This document shows positions 17,643 through 25,553 of a DNA stretch of 64,000 nt, in pieces. The notes beneath the pieces are model-generated. The model made no database searches, was not told the origin of the DNA, and was given only the letters and a program-made list of their open reading frames with translations. The first letter of the stretch is position 1, and each line of letters begins with the position of its first letter. The position numbers and the translations under genes are program-made. Source of the stretch: Commensalibacter nepenthis (GTDB taxonomy: Bacteria; Pseudomonadota; Alphaproteobacteria; Acetobacterales; Acetobacteraceae); contig NZ_JASBAN010000001.1 in assembly GCF_029953305.1 (NCBI RefSeq), forward strand, positions 1,325,501 through 1,389,500, in the 5' to 3' direction.

Positions 17643-17686
17643 CAATGATATTTTACTTATTAATGATTGAAAGTAAAATATCATTG
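17643..17686. repeat. perfect 16-bp inverted repeat
   Basis: CAATGATATTTTACTT (17643-17658) is repeated exactly in inverted orientation at 17671-17686 with a 12-base loop. It sits between the tricorn-like gene and the Fur-like site. A close copy of one arm (18 of 19 bases with flank) occurs at 53147-53165. It may be a second terminator-like stem or a dispersed palindromic element. Confidence 0.7.
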
Positions 17687-17699
17687 TATCGTAACCTGA

Positions 17700-17718
17700 A
17701 ATAATGATTATCATTTTG
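17700..17718. promoter_or_regulatory. Fur-box-like operator upstream of the DUF805 gene
   Basis: ATAATGATTATCATT agrees with the Fur consensus at 15 of 19 positions and is itself palindromic. It ends about 28 bases before the start of the DUF805 gene, where binding would block transcription. Suggests iron-responsive control of that gene. Confidence 0.5.
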
Positions 17719-17745
17719 TAATTTTTATGAATGAAAGAATATTTT

Positions 17746-18291
17746 ATGTTACGTAATTTCTTTTTCTGGGCGATTCAGTGTATTCAAAGAGGATTTGATT
17801 TTAAAGGTAGAGCCTGTAGGCGAGAGGTCTGGAGCTATGCTGTTTTTATAGGTATTATCAATCTCTTATTATCCTTGATCATAGGAGAAACCCTTGCTGG
17901 AATTTTAATGTTCATTTTATTTATTATTCCGGGAATATCATCATGTGTAAAAAGATTACATGATATTAATCTGAGTGGTAAATGGGTGTTTGTGTTTTAT
18001 GGGATGATTTTTGCTGTTTATGGATATGTTATATATATATTTATAGCTTTGGGAATGATGTCAGATCAATATCCCGGTATTGAAAATCTCTCTGACGAAG
18101 AAATTTGGCAATTTATGACGCAATATATGTCAGATGAAGTTGTAAATTTATTAGTTCTGTTTGGTATACATTTGGTTACCAGTATTGTCCTGTTAGTATT
18201 AATGTTAAAGCGCGGTACAGCAGGAGAAAACAAATATGGTCAGCCTCATGATTATATTGATCGAGACCGTTCTATTCTTGATAAACATTAA
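17746..18291 (+). CDS. DUF805 inner-membrane protein
   Basis: 181 residues from ATG at 17746; an in-frame ATG at 17731 would add five residues and neither has a strong ribosome site. The family signature is clear: FDFKGRACRREVW at about 16-28 (the 'D-F-x-G-R-x-x-R-x-E-x-W' motif), then four hydrophobic segments, and CVKRLHDINLSGKW between the second and third. The C-terminus is polar, ending in a charged tail (GENKYGQPHDY, DRDRSILDKH). DUF805 proteins are common small membrane proteins with no known activity. The Fur-like site directly upstream is an unusual hint of iron regulation. Confidence 0.85.
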   Translation: MLRNFFFWAIQCIQRGFDFKGRACRREVWSYAVFIGIINLLLSLIIGETLAGILMFILFIIPGISSCVKRLHDINLSGKWVFVFYGMIFAVYGYVIYIFIALGMMSDQYPGIENLSDEEIWQFMTQYMSDEVVNLLVLFGIHLVTSIVLLVLMLKRGTAGENKYGQPHDYIDRDRSILDKH

Positions 18292-18354
18292 TATCTGTTT
18301 AAATAAATAGTAAATTACATGGATTGTTCATGTGCTTTACTAAATTTACTTTAC

Positions 18355-18711
18355 TCACAATAACGGTAAATGCGGTAAAAATATGGTGTAATACCCAGTA
18401 GCAAGCGTGCAGCTGTCGATTTTTTTGCCATTTTGTATGGGGCATTGATACCAATGATGGTTTTCAAGGAACATTGCAAAACCATCTTCTTCTTTACACT
18501 CTTTTTTCAATTGTCCGTTTGCAACAGTGCATTTTTTATAAAGCTCTTTTTCTTTGACAAAATAATAGCCATCTGCTGGATTGCAGTTAATCGTTGCAAC
18601 GCCGTCTTTAATCCAACATCTTTTATAATTAGCATGTGCAGAGTAAGAACCCAGCACGCTTGAAAAACATATTCCTAAGAGAGTAAGGAATGCTATATGG
18701 TTACTAGGCAT
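18355..18711 (-). CDS. small secreted protein with three Cys-x10-Cys repeats
   Basis: Start ATG at 18711 gives a signal peptide ending near SAHA; the longer frame to 18774 would bury it. The 118-residue product then consists of three repeats with an exact 29-residue period: Cys32/Cys43, Cys61/Cys72 and Cys90/Cys101, each Cys-x3-(Asp/Asn)-Gly-x5-Cys-x4-Gly-(Tyr/Phe), preceded by an aromatic residue (NYKRCW, LYKKCT, WYQCP). Each pair probably forms a disulphide in the periplasm or outside the cell. I do not recognise the family. Single gene, convergent with the DUF805 gene. Possible roles such as surface binding are speculation. Confidence 0.7.
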   Translation of the reverse strand: MPSNHIAFLTLLGICFSSVLGSYSAHANYKRCWIKDGVATINCNPADGYYFVKEKELYKKCTVANGQLKKECKEEDGFAMFLENHHWYQCPIQNGKKIDSCTLATGYYTIFLPHLPLL

Positions 18712-18828
18712 AATATTTATAGTTCCTATATTGAGATGCAGAATACAAAGAATGATATTGTTTTTGGGGGTCAAGATAGCTTAGGATGCATAAGGAATAA
18801 ATTCTTTTTTATACATAAAGGATAAAAA

Positions 18829-19293
18829 GTGCAAAAATATTATCAAATTAGTTTTGCAGCTCTTTCCATATTCATCGGACTTAGTGTTGCTGGAACGTCT
18901 GTATATGCGATTGAGGTCAAAAGCTCTCTTCCAAAAGAAAATCAAACATTACAGGCAGGCATTCAAGAAATTATGTTGAAATACGATCATGAGTTTAATC
19001 CTTTTCGCAGTAGGTTATTGTTGGTTGGTGAAAAGGGAGAACCGAAACTTATTCCTGCAACGGTTTCATTGGATCATACACAGGTGAAAACAACTTATCC
19101 GTTAATTGCTGGAAAATATAAATTACAATGGCAGATTTGGACTTGGAAAGGCGAAGAAAGCTCTGGTGAAATTCCTTTCACTGTTGTTGGAAATGCACAT
19201 GATACCAATCACTCCACAGCTAATTTTAGTCCAGCTCCAGCAACGAATGGACAAAGCGGTAATGCCAGCGCAAAGCAAGCACCAAGTAATTGA
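18829..19293 (+). CDS. CopC-domain secreted protein
   Basis: 154 residues from GTG at 18829, with AAAGGA upstream. The signal peptide ends near SVYA. The mature domain of about 95 residues has the CopC beta-sandwich pattern: SSLPKENQTL, IMLKYDHEFNPFRSRLLLV, and AGKYKLQWQIWTWKGEESSGEIPFTV, where the last part matches the 'G-x-Y-x-V-x-W-x-x-x-S-x-D-G-H-x-x-x-G-x-x-x-F' signature in degenerate form. The mature N-terminal His and the DGH motif of copper-binding CopC are absent, so copper binding is doubtful. The last about 30 residues are low-complexity (Asn, Ser, Pro, Ala) and are encoded antisense to the end of ccmB. Confidence 0.7.
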   Translation: MQKYYQISFAALSIFIGLSVAGTSVYAIEVKSSLPKENQTLQAGIQEIMLKYDHEFNPFRSRLLLVGEKGEPKLIPATVSLDHTQVKTTYPLIAGKYKLQWQIWTWKGEESSGEIPFTVVGNAHDTNHSTANFSPAPATNGQSGNASAKQAPSN

Positions 19294-19874
19294 AGGTGAG
19301 GCATATAATTCATTGTATGCAGTTGAGCATCGGTAATCATTGCACCGAAAATGATAATGGGGGTCAGCAAGGGAAATGTCAGTAAAGGAAGCAAAAATGG
19401 GCTTCTTCTGGCACCTAAGGCAATACAAGTTGCCATTCCTCCTAGTAAAGACAAACATCCAGTGCCAATCATCAGGCTAAGGATAAATAAAGGGAGTGCA
19501 TGATAAGGAAAGTTAAACATTAACGCCAAAGGAATGCTGGCAATTAGTAAGGGCAGGCCTGTGGTTAACCAATGCCCCAGCATTTTTGCGAATGCTACGC
19601 CATAAGGAGGTAATCCAAGTAACATAAGCTGTTCCAAAGACCCATCTTCATATTCATGGTTAAATAGGCGTTCTATGGGTAATAGGGCGGCTAATAAAAC
19701 ACATACCCATAAAATTCCAGGGGCAATTTGACGTAGTAATTGTGGTTCTGGTCCTAGTGCCAGTGGAAATAAAGAAGCGATTAAAATAAAAAACAAGATT
19801 GTGCCCAAACTGTCCGTGCTGTATTTCAGGGATAGTTGTATTTCACGGCGAATAAAGAATAAAAAAATACGCAT
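19209..19874 (-). CDS. ccmB: heme exporter permease CcmB
   Basis: Integral membrane subunit of the CcmABC(D) system for cytochrome c maturation, 221 residues with six hydrophobic segments. Recognisable family segments are FFIRREIQLSLK at the start, NHEYEDGSLEQLMLLGLP after TM2 and LLTFPLLTPIIIFG near the end. It follows ccmA with a one-base gap, so they are co-transcribed. Its last 85 bases overlap, on the opposite strand, the 3' end of the CopC-like gene. ccmC, ccmD, ccmE and later genes are not here, as is common where ccm genes are split. Confidence 0.92.
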   Translation of the reverse strand: MRIFLFFIRREIQLSLKYSTDSLGTILFFILIASLFPLALGPEPQLLRQIAPGILWVCVLLAALLPIERLFNHEYEDGSLEQLMLLGLPPYGVAFAKMLGHWLTTGLPLLIASIPLALMFNFPYHALPLFILSLMIGTGCLSLLGGMATCIALGARRSPFLLPLLTFPLLTPIIIFGAMITDAQLHTMNYMPHLQLLGACFALALPLCPFVAGAGLKLAVE

Positions 19875-19875
19875 C

Positions 19876-20526
19876 TTATAAAGAGGATACCATAGAGGAA
19901 GATGGAGTGAGATGAAGTGTTTTACTGTTTTCCAAAGGTAAAGGAATATGGGTTGTAGTGATAATCATTCCCCCTTGTTTGGTAAAATCCTTAAAGATAA
20001 ACCCCAACTGTTCGATTGTTTCCTGATCCAGACCAACAGTGGGTTCATCCAATAACCATAATTGTGCAGGTTTTAGTAAAATACGTGCCAGCGCTGTGCG
20101 TCGCTTTTGTCCCGCAGATAACATACGAACAGCGATATCCGCCATGTGGTTCAGGTTCACAATTGTCAAGGCATGTTGAATATTGGTGTTATAAATTTGG
20201 CTGGTAAGTTGTAAGTTTTCTTTGACCGTCAAGGCAGGTTTCAAAGAATCCTGATGGCTAAGCCAAGCAATATTTTGTGTATGTTCTATAAATTGTTTGG
20301 AAATATCTTGGTCATTCCAAGTAATTATTCCCGCATCAACAGATTTCAAGCCTGCCAAAATACGCAGTAACGTACTTTTTCCAGCACCATTTTGTCCTGT
20401 GATAATTAGAGACTCACCAGAAGAGAGAGAAAAGCTAATATTTTTTAAAATTAGCTTTTCCCCATGAAAAGCACGGATATGATTAATTTTAAAAATATTA
20501 GCAGATATGATGGGCAGTGTTTGCAT
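19876..20526 (-). CDS. ccmA: heme exporter ATP-binding protein CcmA
   Basis: ATPase partner of CcmB that releases heme-loaded CcmE. Shows Walker A GQNGAGKST, the signature LSAGQKRRTALAR, Walker B LWLLDEPTVGLD and the H-loop TTTHIPL. About 216 residues, the family's short length. The start is uncertain: ATG at 20526 fits family N-termini but has AAGG directly against it; an upstream GTG at 20547 adds seven residues and has no ribosome site. Divergent from acnA, an arrangement I recall from acetic acid bacteria. Confidence 0.92.
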   Translation of the reverse strand: MQTLPIISANIFKINHIRAFHGEKLILKNISFSLSSGESLIITGQNGAGKSTLLRILAGLKSVDAGIITWNDQDISKQFIEHTQNIAWLSHQDSLKPALTVKENLQLTSQIYNTNIQHALTIVNLNHMADIAVRMLSAGQKRRTALARILLKPAQLWLLDEPTVGLDQETIEQLGFIFKDFTKQGGMIITTTHIPLPLENSKTLHLTPSSSMVSSL

Positions 20527-20687
20527 CCTTTTCGTTTCTGTACACACGTAAGTGAAAAAACAAAGTGACTCTGATAATTGCTTTTATTCGATTCGAGATA
20601 TAAAAACTATATGTGATCGATAATTTTGGTAAAATAGTTTACTATATAGATTGTTCAGAAACGAAATATACGAATAAGGAAGCCATT

Positions 20688-23375
20688 ATGAAGCTCATTG
20701 GCCAAGATAGTTTAAAAACATGTCGCACATTAGATGTTGATGGAAAAAGCTATCATTATTTTTCTTTACCCGAAGCAGAAAAAAAAATAGGCTCTGTGAA
20801 ATATTTGCCTAATACATTAAAAGTATTGCTAGAAAATATTCTACGTTTCGAAAATGGAAAAGCCTTTACAGTTGAAAATGCAAAATCTGTCGTAGAATGG
20901 TTAAAAAATCATCGTAGTGATTCCGAGGTCCCATTTCGCCCAGCACGTATTTTGATGCAAGATTTTACAGGCGTGCCAGCCGTTGTGGATTTGGCTGCTA
21001 TGCGTGAAGGAATGATAAATTTAAAAGGAGACCCTCAAAAGGTTAACCCATTAATTCCAGTAAATTTGGTCATCGATCACTCTGTGATGGTTGATTACTC
21101 AGCGTCTTCTACCGCATTAACACAAAATATTACCTTGGAATTCCAACGTAATGCTGAACGTTATGCATTTCTACGTTGGGGGCAGGAAGCATTTAAAGAT
21201 TTCTCAGTGGTTCCACCGGATACAGGAATTTGTCACCAGGTCAACTTGGAACATATTGCTAAAGTGGTCTGGCATAATGAAGAAGATGGTAAAACCTACG
21301 CTTATCCAGATACTTTGTATGGAACAGATTCTCATACAACCATGATTAATGGTCTTGGTGTTCTCGGTTGGGGTGTTGGTGGTATCGAAGCCGAAGCTGC
21401 GATGTTGGGTCAACCGATCACCATGTTAATTCCTGATGTGATTGGGTTTAAATTAACAGGCAAATTGGCCGCTGGCGTGACTGCAACGGACTTAGTCTTA
21501 AAAGTTACCGAAATGCTTCGGAAAAAAGGTGTTGTTGGTAAGTTTGTTGAATTTTTTGGTCCAGCTTTGGATCATTTACCCCTTTATACCCGTGCAACGA
21601 TTGCGAATATGGCACCTGAATATGGGGCAACTTGTGGGTTCTTCCCTGTTGACCAACAAGCACTTGATTATTTGCGTTTAACAGGTCGTGATGAGCATCA
21701 AATTAAATTAGTGGAAGCCTATCTTAAAGCCCAAGGCATGTTTCGTGATGCGAACGCTGTTGATCCAGAATTTACAGATACGTTGGAGCTTGATATCGGA
21801 ACGGTTGTTCCTTCAATCTCTGGTCCAAGCCGCCCACAAGATCGTATTGATCTGTCCAGTGCAACAAAGGTTTTTGAAAAAGCATTAACGGACACCTTTA
21901 ATGTTCCTGTGGCTCAAGATAAATCCTATCCCGTTGCAAATGCTGATTATAATCTGGAGCATGGTTCTGTTGTCATTGCCGCGATTACATCTTGTACGAA
22001 TACTTCTAATGCCGAAGTGATGATGGCAGCTGGTTTATTAGCAAAAAAAGCACATGCATTGGGATTAAAGCGTAAACCTTGGGTCAAAACATCGTTAGCG
22101 CCTGGGTCAAAAGTTGCAACTAACTATCTGCAAAAAGCAGGGTTGATTGAACCATTAAATGCATTGGGTTTTAATATCGTTGGATATGGTTGCACCACCT
22201 GTATTGGGAATTCTGGTCCATTAGAAGATGATATTGTTGATGCGATTGAAAATAATAAACTAGTTGCTTCTGCTGTATTATCTGGTAACCGTAACTTTGA
22301 AGGTCGTATTTCCCCGAATGTGCGTGCGAATTATCTTGCCAGCCCGCCATTAGTGATTGCCTATGCAATCTTGGGAACGTTGCGTAAAGATATTACCAAA
22401 GATCCAATTGGTGTTTCAAAAGATGGTAAAGAAATCTATTTAAAAGATATCTGGCCATCAGCTAAAGAGATTTCTGATGCAATGGCTTCTTCTATTACCC
22501 AAACAGAATTCCTTAAAGGATATGATGGTGTAGAAAAAGGTCCCAAAGAATGGCAAGCCTTGTCGGTTGCGACTGGATCTCAAACCTATGGCTGGGATGA
22601 AAAATCAACTTATGTTCGTAATCCACCTTACTTTGATGGCATGGGTCAAGAAGCACCAGCAAAACGCCCTGATATCAAAGGGGCAAGAGTATTGGCAATC
22701 TTGGCTGATAACGTGACAACTGATCATATTTCTCCAGCTGGTTCTATTCGTAAAGATTCACCAGCAGGCAGATACCTGACTGAAAATGGGGTGAGTGTTG
22801 AAGATTTTAACTCTTATGGGTCGCGTCGTGGTAACCATGAAGTCATGATGCGTGGAACATTTGCCAATATTCGTATTCGTAACGAGATGGTTCCTGGTGT
22901 TGAAGGTGGATATAGTAAGCATTATCCTGATGGCAAAGAAGGTGCGATCTATGACGTTGCAATGCAATATATGCAAGAAAACACACCGTTGGTTGTCTTT
23001 GGTGGTAAAGAATACGGTATGGGTTCTTCTCGTGACTGGGCAGCCAAAGGTACCAATCTTTTGGGTGTAAAAGCAGTTGTTGCAGAGAGCTTTGAACGTA
23101 TTCACCGTTCTAACCTTGTAGGAATGGGCGTGTTACCTTTGTTATTTGTAGAAGGCACCACACGGAAAACATTGAACCTTAAAGGTGACGAGCAAATTGA
23201 TATTCTTGGTGTGGAAACCTTGCAACCACGTCAAAAAATGACAATGATTGTTCATCGTGCTGATGGTTCTACTCAAGAAGTTCCATTAATTTGTCGTGTG
23301 GATACCCAAGAAGAAGTTGAATATTACCGTCATGGTGGTATCTTACCTTATGTTCTCCGCTTAATGGCTGAGTAA
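20688..23375 (+). CDS. acnA: aconitate hydratase A
   Basis: Interconverts citrate and isocitrate in the TCA cycle. Start ATG at 20688 follows AAGGAAG and gives 895 residues, the usual AcnA length; the frame extends upstream to 20613 without a site. The [4Fe-4S] ligands are in SCTNTSN (about Cys436) and GCTTCIGNSGP (about Cys502 and Cys505). Other landmarks are DSHTTMINGLGVLGWGVGGIEAEA, active-site GSSRDWAAKG and NLVGMGVLPL. Transcribed alone with a strong terminator behind it. Confidence 0.97.
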   Translation: MKLIGQDSLKTCRTLDVDGKSYHYFSLPEAEKKIGSVKYLPNTLKVLLENILRFENGKAFTVENAKSVVEWLKNHRSDSEVPFRPARILMQDFTGVPAVVDLAAMREGMINLKGDPQKVNPLIPVNLVIDHSVMVDYSASSTALTQNITLEFQRNAERYAFLRWGQEAFKDFSVVPPDTGICHQVNLEHIAKVVWHNEEDGKTYAYPDTLYGTDSHTTMINGLGVLGWGVGGIEAEAAMLGQPITMLIPDVIGFKLTGKLAAGVTATDLVLKVTEMLRKKGVVGKFVEFFGPALDHLPLYTRATIANMAPEYGATCGFFPVDQQALDYLRLTGRDEHQIKLVEAYLKAQGMFRDANAVDPEFTDTLELDIGTVVPSISGPSRPQDRIDLSSATKVFEKALTDTFNVPVAQDKSYPVANADYNLEHGSVVIAAITSCTNTSNAEVMMAAGLLAKKAHALGLKRKPWVKTSLAPGSKVATNYLQKAGLIEPLNALGFNIVGYGCTTCIGNSGPLEDDIVDAIENNKLVASAVLSGNRNFEGRISPNVRANYLASPPLVIAYAILGTLRKDITKDPIGVSKDGKEIYLKDIWPSAKEISDAMASSITQTEFLKGYDGVEKGPKEWQALSVATGSQTYGWDEKSTYVRNPPYFDGMGQEAPAKRPDIKGARVLAILADNVTTDHISPAGSIRKDSPAGRYLTENGVSVEDFNSYGSRRGNHEVMMRGTFANIRIRNEMVPGVEGGYSKHYPDGKEGAIYDVAMQYMQENTPLVVFGGKEYGMGSSRDWAAKGTNLLGVKAVVAESFERIHRSNLVGMGVLPLLFVEGTTRKTLNLKGDEQIDILGVETLQPRQKMTMIVHRADGSTQEVPLICRVDTQEEVEYYRHGGILPYVLRLMAE

Positions 23376-23402
23376 GAATAATTTTATACTATTAAATGAA
23401 AA

Positions 23403-23428
23403 GAGAGCTATTTAGCTCTCTTTTTTTT
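23403..23428 (+). terminator. intrinsic terminator of acnA
   Basis: GAGAGCTA and TAGCTCTC form an 8-bp perfect stem followed by eight T, 27 bases after the acnA stop. Confidence 0.93.
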
Positions 23429-23530
23429 ATGCAGTTGCTTATTCTGATTTCAATTATAATTGAGTTGATTTTTATTATATATTTATTAGCCTTTTAATAA
23501 GATTGTGATTAATTATAAAGGTGTATTGGG

Positions 23531-24685
23531 ATGAATCATTCAATTTCTTTGCCACGCTATGTCGAATATGGTAAAAATGCTATTCAAAAATTACCTGAAT
23601 TATTAAAAAAAATTGGAATTTCAGCACCTTTTATTATCAGCGATCAAGTGATGTTAGCATTAGGTTTTGTAGATCAACTTTCAGATGTTTTACAAGAACA
23701 GGATTTTGGAATTTTTACCAATACGGTGCCTGAGCCTACTGCACAATCTATTGTGAATGGTGTGGTAGCGTTTGAGTTGGGACAATATGATGGTATTGTT
23801 GCCTTAGGTGGAGGCAGTGTTATTGATAGTGCCAAAGCAATTGCAATTTTAGGACGATTTGGTGGTAAAATTCAGAATTATAAATTCCCATATAGAATTG
23901 ATAAACCAGGATTGCCTATTATTGCTATTCCTACAACTGCTGGAACGGGGTCAGAATGTACAGCGGTTACTATTATTACTGATGAAATTACACAAGAAAA
24001 GATGTTGTGTATGGGAGACGGTTTACTACCAACAGCAACGATTATCGATTATAGGTTTACAGTAACTGTTCCCAAAAGAATTACCGCAGATACAGGGATT
24101 GATGCTTTAACGCATGCGATTGAGGCATATGTAAGCAAAAAAGCAAATTTATTTAGTGATCAACAGGCTTTGTCAGCAATGCGTTTGATTGGTAAAAATA
24201 TTTTAACAGTATATCACGATGGAAAAAATGAAACAGCCAGAGAGGCAATGTTATTAGCTGCAATGCTTGCAGGTGTAGCTTTTTCTAACTCTTCTGTTGC
24301 GTTGGTACATGGAATGAGTCGCCCTATAGGTGCGTTTTTTCATGTTCCTCATGGATTATCAAATGCGATCTTATTGCCATTGGTAACAGAATATTCCATT
24401 GGCGCTGCGTCAGAACGATATGCACAATGTGCCAAAGCAATAGGAATGGCAGAAGAAAAAGACGATATTCTTGTAGCTAATCAAAAATTAATAAAAGGTT
24501 TATATCAGTTAAATAAAGAACTTGAAGTGCCGAAAATTCGGTCTTTGGGAATTGAATATGACAAATTTAATCAAGTAATTCATATCATGGCAGAACAATC
24601 ATTAAATTCAGGATCGCCTTTTAATAATCCTAAAGTCCCTTCGGCAAGTGAGATTATTGAGATATATCAAAATTTATGGGTATAA
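23531..24685 (+). CDS. iron-containing alcohol dehydrogenase
   Basis: 384 residues of the group III (Fe-dependent) ADH family. NAD-binding GGGSVIDSAKAI lies at about 96-107, TTAGTGSE near 139-146, and the metal ligands are in DALTHAIEAYVS (Asp and His), VHGMSRPIGA and PHGLSNAILLP. Length and motifs match FucO/DhaT/YiaY-type enzymes that reduce short aldehydes or oxidise alcohols with NAD. GTGTATTGGG precedes the ATG. It converges on pflA; beside PFL and GldA it probably helps reoxidise NADH by reducing an aldehyde, but the substrate cannot be read from sequence. Confidence 0.9.
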   Translation: MNHSISLPRYVEYGKNAIQKLPELLKKIGISAPFIISDQVMLALGFVDQLSDVLQEQDFGIFTNTVPEPTAQSIVNGVVAFELGQYDGIVALGGGSVIDSAKAIAILGRFGGKIQNYKFPYRIDKPGLPIIAIPTTAGTGSECTAVTIITDEITQEKMLCMGDGLLPTATIIDYRFTVTVPKRITADTGIDALTHAIEAYVSKKANLFSDQQALSAMRLIGKNILTVYHDGKNETAREAMLLAAMLAGVAFSNSSVALVHGMSRPIGAFFHVPHGLSNAILLPLVTEYSIGAASERYAQCAKAIGMAEEKDDILVANQKLIKGLYQLNKELEVPKIRSLGIEYDKFNQVIHIMAEQSLNSGSPFNNPKVPSASEIIEIYQNLWV

Positions 24686-24712
24686 ATTACAGTATTTGTA
24701 AAAACTGTTGTA

Positions 24713-25462
24713 TCAATAAATGACTTTATGTCCGTAACTTGTCAAAATAGAGTGTAATCGTTTTAACGTCTCAACTGATGGAGGCTCAATGCCTTTTAAT
24801 TTATAATCTTTGCCCAAAGTTTTCCATTTACTTGCACCCATTTGATGGAAAGGTAATAGTTCGATGCGTTCAATATTATCCATATCTTTGGTAAATTGCC
24901 CCAATAAATGTGCAGATTCATTATCATCTGTCCATCTTGGAACAATCACATATCGTATCCAAGTACGTTTATGTTGTTGATATAAATATTCTGCAAATCG
25001 TTTAGCATATTGATTAGAAATACCTGTCAATTTTCTATGGATATCATCATTGATTTGTTTTAGATCAAGCATGACGAGATCAGATTCATTGACCAAATTA
25101 ATAATATCTTGGTTATAGTCACCGACATAACCATTGGTATCAAGACAAGTTGTAAGATTTTCTTGATGCACTGCTTTAAAAAGTTCTGTTATAAATTTTG
25201 CTTGTAAAACAGCTTCTCCACCAGAAGCCGTAACCCCACCGCCATTAGGTTGTAGGAAAGATTTATAGGTTACGATTTCTTTCATCAACTCTGGAACGGT
25301 GACAGTTTGCCCGCCTTTAATATCCAAAGCATCGGGATTATGACAGTATAAACATTGCATTAAACAGCCTTGAACAAAGACAATAAATCGAATTCCATCC
25401 CCATCAACGGTACCAAAAGATTCAACGGAATGAATACGTCCTGTAATAAGTTCTGCTGACAT
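24713..25462 (-). CDS. pflA: pyruvate formate-lyase activating enzyme
   Basis: Radical-SAM enzyme that installs the glycyl radical on PflB. The cluster motif is GCLMQCLYCHNPDA (Cys-x3-Cys-x2-Cys, about residues 32-39), preceded by VDGDGIRFIVFVQG. Further on are GGGVTASGGEAVLQ, DTNGYVG and DLVMLDLKQ, all typical of E. coli-type PflA. 249 residues, full length. It follows pflB by about 90 bases that contain a strong hairpin. Needs low oxygen to work. Confidence 0.95.
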   Translation of the reverse strand: MSAELITGRIHSVESFGTVDGDGIRFIVFVQGCLMQCLYCHNPDALDIKGGQTVTVPELMKEIVTYKSFLQPNGGGVTASGGEAVLQAKFITELFKAVHQENLTTCLDTNGYVGDYNQDIINLVNESDLVMLDLKQINDDIHRKLTGISNQYAKRFAEYLYQQHKRTWIRYVIVPRWTDDNESAHLLGQFTKDMDNIERIELLPFHQMGASKWKTLGKDYKLKGIEPPSVETLKRLHSILTSYGHKVIY

Positions 25463-25487
25463 GTTGATGCTTTCATTGATAGTTGTA

Positions 25488-25513
25488 AGAAAGACCCTAT
25501 AAAGGGTCTTTCT
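25488..25513 (-). terminator. hairpin between pflB and pflA
   Basis: AGAAAGACCCT and AGGGTCTTTCT form an 11-bp perfect stem with a 4-base loop, between the pflB stop and the pflA start. The minus-strand sequence after it (TTACAACT) lacks a T-run, so it is more likely a partial terminator or an mRNA-protecting stem that lowers pflA relative to pflB. Confidence 0.65.
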
Positions 25514-25553
25514 GTTCGTATTGGTTAGTTATAGAGTAAAGGATTACTTAATC

